From: Temnothorax longispinosus
Lineage: Eukaryota; Arthropoda; Insecta; Hymenoptera; Formicidae
Assembly: GCF_030848805.1 (NCBI RefSeq)
Contig: NC_092362.1
Span: 10,458,157 to 10,522,156 of the forward strand
Length of the DNA stretch: 64,000 nucleotides
Direction of reading: 5' to 3'
Shown piece by piece: positions 54,664 to 64,000 of the stretch. The translations under genes were made by a program, and so were the position numbers. The notes beneath the pieces were generated by a model that was not told the origin of the DNA, did not search any database, and worked only from the letters and a program-made list of their open reading frames with translations. The first letter of the stretch is position 1. Every line of letters starts with the position of its first letter.

Positions 54664-55945
54664 ACCGACGTATAGTTGGCAAACAAATTAAAAATTATTG
54701 AAAATTATCTTATCCAATTGTTTGGAAATCATTTGGAGATATTTGGAAGAAACTTTTCAGAGTTTGGAAAACCATACAATAATCACAATTAATTAAAATC
54801 AATTAAGCGTATAATTAGCGCAGAAAATGTCTAAAAAATATTTTTTTTTAATCCAATCGCTTCAGAATTATTTAGATAAAGTGTCGATATAATTTTCATT
54901 ATTTAGAAAACAACTCTATTCTAATAAAAATTAATTAAGGGTCAATATTTCGTTTTAATGTCTGCACTATATAGTGCAATAAAGTGCACATACTTTTCTA
55001 TGTATGTTTTATTGGTAGACAAGCTGTGTTTCGATATTGACTGTAAGTACTGAAAATCTATAATGTTACATACGTCATCATTTTTTCAGTACTTTATACT
55101 AGAGTACGTCGGCTTGGAGTCGGTTACTCTAGTGTTACTCCAATCCATTTTGGAGTAAAATTAATTAGCACAAAGATCCAGCTATGACCGATAACGGATT
55201 TACTTATTTAATTTGTTGTTTTCATGTATTGGTCGATATTTTATATTCTGTTTTAAAAATAATTATCTACACTATATACGGTACTGCTTCAGGGACACAA
55301 TGAGGAGATTGGTGTGAACAGCGCTGAAGCAGTACCGTAGTGTAGATAATTATTTTTAAAACAATATAGAATATCTACCGATACATGAAAACAACAAATT
55401 AAATAAGTAAAGCCGTCATCGGTCATAGCTGGATCTTCGTGCTAATTAATTTTACTCCAAAATGGATTGGAGTAACACTGGATGAGTAACCGACTCCGAC
55501 CCGACGTAGTCTAGTAAAGTACTGAAAAAGTGATGACGTATGTAACATTATAAATTTTCAGTACTTACAGTCAATATCGAAACACAGCCTGTCTACCAAT
55601 AAAACATACATAGAAAAGTATGTGCATTTTATTGCACTATAGTGCAGACATTAAAACGAAATATGGACGTCTTTAATTAATTTTTATTAGAATAGAGTTG
55701 TTTTCTAAATAATAAAAATTACATCGACACTTTATCCAAATGATTCTGGAGCGATTGGATTAAAGAAAAATATTTTTTAGACACTTTCTGCTAATTATAC
55801 GCTTAATTGATTTTAATTAATTGTAATTATTGTATGGTTTTCCAAACTCTGAAAAGTTTTTTCCAAATATCTCCAAATAATTTCCAAACGATTGGATAAG
55901 ATAATTTTCAATAATTTTTAATTTTTTTGCCAACTATACGTCGGT
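54664..55945. mobile_element. Giant foldback (MULE-like), 1282 bp, 9-bp target duplication
   Basis: Both ends start ACCGACGTATAGTTGGCAAA. Two arms of about 620 bases (54664-55284 and 55325-55945) are inverted copies with scattered substitutions; only about 40 bases separate them, and the arms meet at GGTACTGCTTCAG / CTGAAGCAGTACC. CAAATTTTC flanks both sides (54655-54663, 55946-55954), and the copia gag zinc knuckle is restored across the empty site. Long terminal repeats and a 9-bp duplication fit a non-autonomous Mutator-like element. No protein is encoded. Confidence 0.93.
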
Positions 55946-55954
55946 CAAATTTTC

Positions 55955-56606
55955 CACAATTGAAGCATCCTTGATCCGTCGGATTTCTCCATTCTCGATT
56001 TTGTTTTGATTCCGTAACAAATGCATTCGATTTGGAATTTGTACTTTCACTTTCTTGATTCTTCAGTTCAAGCATTTTTATCTGGTTTTTGACATATTCC
56101 ACGGTTTGATCTTCGGTCTTGAGTGTATCGATCAAATCTCCAACGTAACTGTAAGACTCCGGCAGCGTTCTTAGCATATAATTTAGTTTTTCCTTTTCTT
56201 CAACCTTTGCACCTGCCGTCTTAAGTTCATTAATTTGTGGATTTTTCAAAGTCACTAAAGAAAGTTGCAGAATCACTGTAGTCTTTTAGCTTTAGTTTTT
56301 CTAACTTATTTCTTAACACAATCTGCAAAGCCGTTGACTCTTTCAAGTACATCTCATCGAACTTCTTTATTATTTCGTACGCTGATTCTTTATCGCTGAC
56401 GAATTCCAACTGCTTATTCGTAATTGCACTGTAGATGTAATTTATTTCAAATTATTTTGTTCCCAGTCCTCAGTATTGTCTGTTCTCGTCATTTCTCTTG
56501 TAATCACCATGTCACACTTTTTCATTTTCAAGTACATCGTGATTCTCTTCTTCCAACTGCCATAATTTTCCCCGTCGAACACTGGTATTCCATGGTTTTC
56601 CGTCAT
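55955..56606 (-). pseudogene. copia gag, N-terminal part
   Basis: The gag frame starts at 56606 (MTENHGIPVFDGENYGSW), meets a stop near 56436, and resumes with LRNKLEKL-type helices and MLRTLPESYSYVGDLIDTLK (55955-56276), ending at the first half of the CCHC knuckle. This is copia-type gag: it packages element RNA. Stops and frame changes show decay. Confidence 0.85.
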
Positions 56607-56674
56607 TTTTAAAATCAATTTTTAGACTTCTATTATTCGTTTTCTTCTTACTTAACTACGGACTTCCGCTACCA

Positions 56675-56935
56675 TGAAGGATTATTTGCTGGGATCGTTA
56701 ATTAGATTGAGATAATACACAAGCTTCGAGATAACTTTCCTTATATATTTTAATAAGATAGCTTTTCTTCTCTACATGTTCGTGCCGCCATATAGAGCCT
56801 TCTCTTTGCTTTACTAAAGAAGAACATAGAATAGAATACATATAGATAGAATACTCGCTACGCTCTTTACAACTCTATAGATGGCGTCGCATATCCATCA
56901 CCTCTAATATAAATGTACATACTCATACTTCAACA
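56675..56935 (-). repeat. 5' LTR of the minus-strand copia element, with primer site
   Basis: On the minus strand it begins TGTTGAAGTATGAG (56935) and ends CCTTCA (56675). The next bases, TGGTAGCGGAAG, resemble a primer site for the 3' end of initiator methionine tRNA. Length 261 bp. The partner LTR is not in the window. Confidence 0.7.
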
Positions 56936-56959
56936 GTATTTACAATTATTTACAAAGGT

Positions 56960-57550
56960 TCCTTTCAGGCGGAATGCCGTGAGCGCGCACAGAGTTTAGC
57001 ACGGCGAAAGCGGCGAAAAAGCAGTTAAGCAAGCGAGTGCGAAAAGACGGTGATAAGCGGTGTGCGGTCGTACAAGATACTAGGCGGGTGATGTGCGAGC
57101 GAAATCGATTCCGCGGCGCAACGGCGGTCTTTTTATCACCTCCGAGGCGAACCTCCCTCCAGGCAGATTTCCAAAAATTTCGGGAGAGTGATTGGCCATC
57201 GGAGCCCTACGTCATCGTACTGACGTCACCGTTTTCACGTGACAACCCGAAGGGATCGTCACATGTTTTTGTTGGCTTTGTTTATAACATGGATCTTTTC
57301 TTTGTATGCTTGACTTTATTTGTGCGATCGGTCAGCCGTGGCTGTGTTGTTGTTAATAACGAACTTTCCGGAATGCGAAAGATGAAAAGATCCATGCTAT
57401 ACTGAATATTGACGTGACTAATTTGAGGCGAAATTTTAGGCGCATATTTTATTGAAGGCGTGCTCGCGCTGACACGCAACCGAGCGCGGTTTTCGTGATG
57501 CAGTTATCACGATCTTTGCAATATGAGAGTTTTGCGCTCTGGTCTATAAA
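56960..57550. other. Unassigned stretch
   Basis: A plus frame at 57037-57405 (122 residues) has no recognised domain. The sequence looks like the leader of the LINE fragment that follows. The TATAAAAAGGGAAGATGG at 57546 could be a TATA box or chance. Confidence 0.3.
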
Positions 57551-57558
57551 AAGGGAAG

Positions 57559-58720
57559 ATGGTAATTTACAAGATGAAGAATGACCAAGGAGAGATTACT
57601 GTAGAGAAGAACGAGATCACGGAGATCATCCAAAACTTCTCCCAAAGACACAATCAGTCAATTCCACCCCCAGATCAGCGGAAAGAAAAACAAAAAAGAA
57701 AAACAGATAGTCCGAAATGTAGGATCCAAAGAGCTAAAAGCGATTAACGGGTCAGAACTGAGAGCAGCGTTGAACCAACTGAGAAACTGCAAAGCGCCAG
57801 GGGAGGATCAGATCACAAGCGAAATGCTCAAAATCGGTAGAGAGACACTAGAAAATGCAATTCTGGCACTCTTGAACAAGTGTCTCAAGGAAGGCAAAAT
57901 CCCGGACACATATATGGCAGGACGCCGAGGTCATCCTGCTTTTCAAGAAAGGCGACCGTGCAAACATGGAGAACTGCAGACCCATCAGTCTGCTTTCCAT
58001 ATTCTACAAGCTGTTGACCAAAATTATAACTAAACGGCTTACCCAGAAATTCGATTTTTACTAGCCTATCGAACAAGCTGGATTTAGGAAAGGATTCAGC
58101 ATGACTGACCACATACAAGCGTTGCGCACATTGATCGAGAAGTGTAATGAGTACAACATTCCGCTACACCTGTCATTTGTGGACTATCAAAAAGCCTTTG
58201 ACTCGATTGAAACTTGGGCGGTGCTTGAAGCGATGGATAAGGCTCGCATCGACTCCAGGTATTCAAGCCTAAACAAATACATCTACAAAAACGCTACGTT
58301 ACGAGTCAAGATGGAGGAAGACTGGCTGACAGGAAAAGTCAAAATCAAGAGAAGTGTCTGACAGGGCGACACCATCTCGCCCAAACTCTTCATCTTGGCA
58401 CTGGAGGACGTATTCAAAAGCATGTCCTAGGAGCAAAAAAGTATCAGTATCAACGGGAATCGCCTCAACCACTTCCGCTTTGCTGATGATATCGTCCTCA
58501 TGCGCATCATCAGCGGTGACGCGGGCGAACTTGAAATAATGCTGCAAGAATTAAAAGAAGCCTCCCAAGCAGTAGGTCTGAAAATAAACCTACAAAAAAC
58601 AAAAATCATGAGCCCAAACAACATACAGGTTGTCATCGACAATCACACCCTCGGAAAAGTGGATGAATACGTGTATTTAGGACACTATATCAATACATTA
58701 ATAAAAAATTAAATTTTCCG
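57559..58720 (+). pseudogene. RTE-like LINE reverse-transcriptase fragment
   Basis: Pieces in order: LNQLRNCKAPGEDQITSEML (57770), a frameshifted KKGDR-type block (57950), EQAGFRKGFSMTDHIQAL, LSFVDYQKAFDSIE (58101-58361), QGDTISPKLFILALED, then FRFADDIVLMR with the catalytic Asp pair and GLKINLQKTKIMS (to 58700). Stops and frame changes occur at about 57750, 57940, 58062, 58360 and 58430. The family looks the same as the endonuclease part at 16472-17257. The 3' end runs into the tandem array. Confidence 0.85.
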
Positions 58721-60740
58721 TACCTACAGTTTCAAGAAAATCAATACATTAATGAAAAATTAAACTCATCGCCACTATCCCCAAAAAATTTTAAAAATTT
58801 TGGCACCAATTTTAAGAAAATCAATCCATTACTGAAAAATTAAACCCATCCCTGAAAAATTCGAAACGTTTTAGCATCAGTTTTAAGAAAATCGGTACAT
58901 TAATAAAAAATGAAACCCATATAAAAAATTATACACATCATCGCCATCTCTGGAAAATTAGAAAAATTTTGGTACCGGTTTGAAGAAAATCAGTCCATTA
59001 ATGAATAAGTAGTTCACGGTCGGACATTAAATGCTTCTTATTTCTCGAAAAATTACGTATTATTTCCCAAAAAATTAGACAAATTTCGATACCGGTTTCC
59101 AACAAAAGCGGAAACGAAAAATTATACACATCATGGCAATCCCCGAAAAATTCTACCCCTACTTTCTATATAATTTTTAAAAATTTGGTCCGTCCTCAAA
59201 AAATTAGAAAAATGTTTGCACCGGTTTCAAGAAAATCGGTCTATCAATAAATGAGTAGCTCGCTGTCGGACATTAGATACTTATTTCTCGAAAACTTACG
59301 TATTATTTCTTGAGAAATTAGAAAAATTTCTGAACCGGTTTCCAAAAAGATCGGTAACGAAAAATTATACACATCAGGGCAATTCCCGGGAAATTCTACT
59401 CCTACTTCATATACAATTTTTTGAGATTTGGTCAATTATTTCTTGGAAAATTGGAAAAATCAGAGCAATCACGTACATTTTTTAAACAGAAATCGGAAAC
59501 CCCTTTATTATTAACCATTTTTCTAATTCTATTACATTTTTTAGTTCTTTCTACCTCTATTTCATATATAATTCTTTAAGATTCGGTCAATTAATTCCCG
59601 AAAAATTGAAAATTTTGGTACCAGCTTCCAAAAAATCGGTAACGAAAAATTATACACTTTATAGCAATTCCCTGAAAATTCTATCCCAGTTTTATATATA
59701 ATTCCTTAAAATTCAACCCATTAACGAATGAGTAGTTCGCAGTCAGACAGACAGACAGACAGACAATTTGAGGAAATTAGAGCAATCACGTACATTTTTT
59801 TAAACAAAAATTGGAAACCCCTTTATTATTAACAGTTTTTCTAATTACATTCTTTAGTTCTTTCTACCCCTATTTCATATATAATTCTTTAAGATTTGGT
59901 CAATTAATTCCCGAAAAATTGGAAACATTTTGGCTTCCAAAAAATCGGTAACGAAAAATTATACACTTTATGGCAATCCCCGGGAAATTCTACTCCTACT
60001 TCATATACAATTCTTTGAGATTCGGTCAATTATTTCTTGGAAAATTGGAAAAATCAGAGCAATCACGTACATTTTTTAAACAGAAATCGGAAACCCCTTT
60101 ATTATTAACCATTTTTCTAATTCTATTACATTTTTTAGTTCTTTCTACCTCTATTTCATATATAATTCTTTAAGATTCGGTCAATTAATTCCCGAAAAAA
60201 GATCGGTAACGAAAAATTATACACATCAGGGCAATTCCCGGGAAATTCTACTCCTACTTCATATACAATTTTTTGAGATTCGGTCAATTATTTCTTGGAA
60301 AATTGGAAAAATCAGAGCAATCACGTACATTTTTTAAACAGAAATCGGAAACCCCTTTATTATTAACCATTTTTCTAATTACATTCTTTAGTTCTTTCTA
60401 CCCCTATTTCATATATAATTCTTTAAGATTTGGTCAATTAATTCCCGAAAAATTGGAAACATTTCGGCTTCCAAAAAATCGGTAACGAAAAATTATACAC
60501 TTTATGGCAATCCCCGGGAAATTCTACTCCTACTTCATATACAATTCTTTGAGGTTCGGTCAATTATTTCTTGGAAAATTGAAAAAATTTCGTAACCGGC
60601 TACCAAAAAATTGGTAACGTAAAATTATATACTTTATAGTAATTGCCGGGAAATTCTACCCCTACTTCACATACAATACTTTGAAATTCAGTCCATTAAC
60701 GAATGAGTAGTTCGCGGTCAGGCAGATAGACAGACGTCAG
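58720..60740. repeat. 2 kb array of diverged tandem repeats
   Basis: Units contain AAAATCGGTAACGAAAAATT, GGGAAATTCTACTCCTACTTC, GATTCGGTCAATTATTTCTT and AGAGCAATCACGTACATTTT in fixed order. The last word recurs at about 59462, 59778, 60055 and 60315, giving a period of 260-315 bases; shorter, older units fill 58720-59450. CAGACAGACAGACAGACA occurs near 59745. It follows the LINE coding end directly and might be its 3' tail or a satellite. Confidence 0.8.
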
Positions 60741-60833
60741 GTACTTATAATAATAGATATTAATAGATGGTTATATGTCCGCTCCTGATAATATTATATG
60801 AATATTATATAAAATAATATTATTTAATGTTAT

Positions 60834-61057
60834 TGTTGCATCCTTTAATGATTAAAGACGGAGTAAGCAACAATATATATATTTCTGTTTGAGTACAATC
60901 GTATGGATGTGCACGTTACAAGAAGAGTACCACGTCAGGAGGAAGACAAGATGTCCGCAGCTGTCTGGATGCGCGAAGTCCTGCGTCAGACGCGCTCTTA
61001 CAGCTCGACCGGAGCGTGCTGCCTTAGTGGCAGCAAACCGTACTTGGATATATATCA
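60834..61057 (-). repeat. Probable 3' LTR of the gypsy element
   Basis: On the minus strand a polypurine tract (AAGGGGGAAGAGA, 61058-61070) is followed by TGATATATATCC at 61057; 224 bases later the segment ends GGATGCAACA. The position just 3' of the pol gene is as expected. The partner LTR is outside the window, so the ends are not confirmed. Confidence 0.5.
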
Positions 61058-61145
61058 TCTCTTCCCCCTTAGAATAGTTCTAGGATTCGCGTCATTTTCC
61101 AGCCTAGAACTTAAATAGATATATTTTCGTTAAAGGAAATAACGA

Positions 61146-62500
61146 TTAATCATCATGGCAACCCCTCGTGAACGCTTGTTTCGAGTAGACTTTTTCGGTA
61201 GCGATTTCGGCTCCCTTCAAAACACATTTTCTCTTTGGTCTTGCACGGCGTAACCGTTCCTCTTCCGCCTTGTCTGCCGCTTTTCCATTTAAAGTTTGGC
61301 CGACTTCTTCTCCTGGGCAATGTGTTGTCTCGGAGTCGAAGAAAGGCACACAAATCTTTGCAGCAGGTAATTCGACCAATTGATCCACGTCCCTTTTGTG
61401 CATTAGACCGGTGTCTATTTTTTTTACAATGTACGTACGTTTTCCTAAACGTTTCTCAATTATAGCAGTTGTCCCACTTAGGACTCGTAGCTCTGTAATT
61501 TCTCATCCGGATCTTTGTGTCCAATGGAATAGTTTGGATTCGCAAATAAAACTCTGCTTCATCTTCTATTTCTTCATCCTTCGCCTCATTTTGTCCAGCA
61601 CCGTTCTTAGTCTGCGGCTAAACATTTCTTCCGCCGGACTTTTTCCTGATGAGGACGATGGCATAGTATGGTGTTTTAGAAGAAATCGGGTTATTTTTAC
61701 TTCCCAATCTCCGTCGGTTAATTTTTTTAGCGATCTTTTTGTAGTTTGTACCATTCTCTCCGCCTGTCCGTTTGCCTGCGGGTTATATGCTGCGGTGTGC
61801 AACCATTTAGTGCCGTTTTTTGAGTAAAAATCTCTTATCTCCGTAGAGGCAAAAGCTGTGCCGTTGTCGCTCACGATAGTATCTGGTACTCCGAATGTAG
61901 CGAAGAGTTGTCGTAATTCTCGGATTACTACAGCTGAGCTCGGAGATGAAACTCTTTTTACCTCTAACCATTTTGTTGCTGCATCCACCGTAATAAAGAA
62001 CGTTTGTTCTTCAATTGGACCTGCAAAATCAACATGCAGGCGACTCCATGGTTTCTTCGATGACTTCCACTGTTCCGTAGGAGTTTTTGCAGGTGCGGAT
62101 TGTACTTCCATACATGCTTTATAGTTCTTGACTAATAATTCGATGTCTGTATCAATTCGAGGCCACCATGCGTACGACCGTGCAGCAGCTTTTAGTGCCA
62201 CAGATTCCGGGGTGATTTCCATGCAGATATTCGAGGACGATCTGTCTTAAATCTCCCGGTACGATTACTCGAATGCTCCATAATATACATTTCTTGTATA
62301 GTGACAGCTCTTGTCGTTTAGTCCAAAACTGCTTAAATTCCAATGTCACTTTTGCAGGCCAGTCTTTTCTTAGCCATTGTTTTACTTGGCGTAGCGTCGG
62401 ATCAGTTTTTGTCTGTTCAGCTATCTCTTGTACAGTAATTAGTTTTTTTTATGTGCGTTTTCGATCATCACTTCGCCGAAAATTTTTTCATCTTCTTCGA
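61146..62500 (-). pseudogene. gypsy integrase and pol tail
   Basis: The zinc module shows LRQIVLEYLHGNHPG and KNYKACMEVQ around a frame change at 62220. The core (61566-62222) has the triad: Asp in LHVDFAGPIEEQ, Asp in TIVSDNGTAFAS, and Glu in NPQANGQAERMVQTTK. The pol tail at 61146-61403 contains HKRDVDQLVEL, the usual block following the integrase SH3-like part. Integrase joins element DNA to the genome. The segment between 61400 and 61565 is disrupted by several frame changes. Confidence 0.9.
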
Positions 62501-62597
62501 TCGAGAGGCAAACGTGATAAAATGTCAACGTTTCCATTCTTCTTCCCCGGCCTATACACAAGATCGTAATCGTACGCACTCAGTGTCGTCGCATATC

Positions 62598-63337
62598 GGT
62601 TAGATTCCGATAACCTTGGCGCCTTAATTTGACGATGGTTTCTGGTAGTACTTTTAATGCTGAACAAAAAATTATATAGGTCTTATAGGGCTAACTGCTT
62701 TGGTTTTCGAGATATATAGTGTTAAAGTTGGTAAAATTTTAGATTAAGGGCGACCGATTTCAATGACCTTGATATAAATTGTCGATATGAAACGAGGTGC
62801 CACACGGGTTTAGAACTTTTCACGCGTAAGAACCCGACGCATGTACTTTGAAGGCACACTATGTGTCTAGTTTGACAATAGTGGAGCCCCCCGCAGGGAC
62901 CCCCGCGGAACCTACTGCCTCCACGCATACACTTTCTACGCGAAACGTCGAGGTGTCACGAGGTGTCACTTTTTAATATCTTAACTATTGTCTGCTATAT
63001 AACAAATTATTTCTGTTACAGATATTAAATATTTTTACACAATGCAACTTTTCATACGAAGCGACGAAAGAATAAAACGGGTTTTTAACTTTTCACGCGA
63101 ACCAAGGTTCACCCTCACCCCCCTGCTTGCGGTAGCCCCTCCCCCGCCTACGTGTGTACTACACATAATTGAAGTATTATTTAAAAATTCATATTATTTA
63201 TTTTTAACTTTAACACTGTATATCTTGAAAACCAGAGCGGTTAGCCCTATAAGACCTATATAATTTTTTGTTTAGCGTTAAAAGTACTACCAGAAACCAT
63301 CGTCAAATTTAGGCGCCAGGGTTATTGGAATCTTGCC
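62598..63337. mobile_element. 740-bp foldback in gypsy RNase H, 8-bp target duplication
   Basis: The ends pair as inverted repeats (AGATTCCGATAACCTTGGCG against AGATTCCAATAACCCTGGCG) and the arms continue through GACGATGGTTTCTGGTAGTA and AATTATATAGGTCTTATAGG for about 130 bases. CGCATATC flanks both sides (62590-62597, 63338-63345), and the RNase H frame runs across the empty site (RYA then TTLSAYDYDLVYRPG). An 8-bp duplication fits hAT, P or MULE classes. No protein is encoded. Inner words such as GACCTTGATATAAATTGTC are shared with the foldback at 52961-53886. Confidence 0.9.
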
Positions 63338-64000
63338 CGCATATCTCTTTTGTTTGAGGGAGATAATTTCAAGCGTTGCCCTACGAGGGTCGAATATTCC
63401 CAAAAGGGTCTTGTGATCCGTTACGAGCATAAACTTTCTACCTGCTATGTACTGGTAAAAGTGTCGTACTGCTTGTACCAAGGCGAGTGCTTCCCGATCC
63501 AGTTGCGAGTACCTCCTTTGTGTTTGAGACATCGTCTTTGAGAAGAATGCTACTGGATGTTCTTCTCCATCTTCTCCAATGTTGGCCAGGATTGCTCCAA
63601 TTCCAGTCGGCGATGCGTCCGCGGCAACTATTATCGGTCTGGCTTCATCGAAGTGGCACAAAATTGGTGCTGAAATTAGTTGATTTTTTATCTTAATGAA
63701 AGCCTCTTCGTGGACGGTTTTCCACGGCCACGGTGTGTTTTTGTCTAACAATCGATGAAGCGGTTCAGCGATTGTAGCTCTGTCTCTTAGAAATCTTCCG
63801 TAGAAGTTTAATCCTCCTAAGAAAACTTGCAACTCCTTGACGCTTGTGGGCGCTGACATTTTCTTAATAGCGGCGATCTTGCTCTTCAGAGGTTGGATAC
63901 CATGTTTTGAAATTTGATACCAAAGAAACTCCATAGATTTTACGCCAAAATCACACTTTTCCAGATTAATGCGGAGGTTTGCGTTTTCTAGTCGTTTAAG
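63287..64000 (-). pseudogene. gypsy reverse transcriptase end and RNase H
   Basis: Open to the window edge. It starts with the thumb (LRINLEKCDFGV, WYQISKHGIQP, KELQVFLGGLNFYGRFL), followed by RNase H (IIVAADASPTGIGAIL, RYSQLDREALALVQAV, KFMLVTDHKTLLGIF). The foldback at 62598-63337 breaks it after KQKRYA. Catalytic Asp/Glu residues of RNase H are present. The minus frame visible past 63338 is the foldback read through. Confidence 0.92.

Larger units (their letters stand above)
50340..56935 (-). mobile_element. Ty1/copia element, minus strand, broken by three insertions
   Basis: Reading from 56935 downward: LTR (56675-56935), primer site, gag (56606 to about 55955, then 54654 to about 54450), protease (about 52680-52540) and integrase (51822 to about 50700). 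Three insertions interrupt it: a foldback (54664-55945), an inverted-repeat element (52679-54449) and a solo LTR (51823-52532). No reverse transcriptase or 3' LTR is seen before the LINE tail at 50325, so the 3' half is missing. Several stops are present; it is a fossil. Confidence 0.9.
61146..64000 (-). mobile_element. Ty3/gypsy element, minus strand, partial
   Basis: From the window end downward: end of reverse transcriptase and RNase H (64000-63338), an inserted foldback, the RNase H end (62597 to about 62490), integrase zinc module and core (about 62400-61566), and pol tail (about 61560-61146). The frame is open at the window edge. A 3' LTR candidate lies at 60834-61057. Frameshifts near 62450, 62225 and 61565-61400 show that this copy is dead. 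Confidence 0.9.

Noticed and set aside
1..64000. CRISPR arrays, bacterial operons or ribosome-binding sites
   Set aside because: The tandem repeats seen are eukaryotic satellite, LTR or foldback repeats without spacers; genes are spliced and the elements are animal transposons.

Overview
This is AT-rich animal DNA (draft scaffold with one 500-base gap) and almost all of it is transposable-element sequence. The element mix (P element with a THAP domain, PIF/Harbinger, R1-like and RTE-like LINEs, Penelope, Ty1/copia, Ty3/gypsy, TTAA-flanked elements) and the 52-55 bp introns suggest an insect, most likely a hymenopteran such as an ant. That assignment is inference. I found no convincing host gene, rRNA gene, CRISPR array or functional tRNA.

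Region 1 (1-6.3 kb) is a compact, virus-like gene cluster: a 54-residue two-helix membrane protein (minus), a repeat protein running towards the gap (minus), then three plus-strand genes at 2836-3375, 3573-4106 and 4401-5201 (the last spliced), each with short spacers and its own TATA box or poly(A) signals, and a small Cys/PPSY protein at 6015-6290. Region 2 (6.3-17.8 kb) holds foldback repeats, a decayed minus-strand LINE, a striking 160-bp tandem array of exon-plus-mini-intron units (11.4-12.1 kb), and an RTE-like LINE endonuclease.

Region 3 (17.9-31.45 kb) is a P element carrying a THAP/P transposase on the minus strand. A complete 6.7 kb PIF/Harbinger element (18046-24781, target duplication TGA) has landed inside its left terminal repeat; the Harbinger has the expected gene pair, a Myb/SANT protein and a DDE transposase. 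Region 4 (31.45-50.3 kb) is one R1-like LINE split by a 14 kb composite insertion (31670-45765, target duplication ACG). The insertion is an Academ-like element (XPG/FEN-type nuclease protein) with three concentric terminal modules, each starting TGTCAAAT.TTATTCAC. It was itself hit by a TTAA element, a Penelope element (11-bp duplication) and a very young copia element (identical 264-bp LTRs, 5-bp duplication).

Region 5 (50.3-57 kb) is a minus-strand copia element broken by a solo LTR, a 1.77 kb inverted-repeat element and a 1.28 kb giant foldback with a 9-bp duplication. Region 6 (57-64 kb) has an RTE-like reverse-transcriptase fragment, a 2 kb tandem array, and a minus-strand gypsy element whose RNase H region is interrupted by a 740-bp foldback with an 8-bp duplication. 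In six insertions the flanking host-element reading frame or a second repeat copy confirms the empty site, so much of the insertion order can be read directly.
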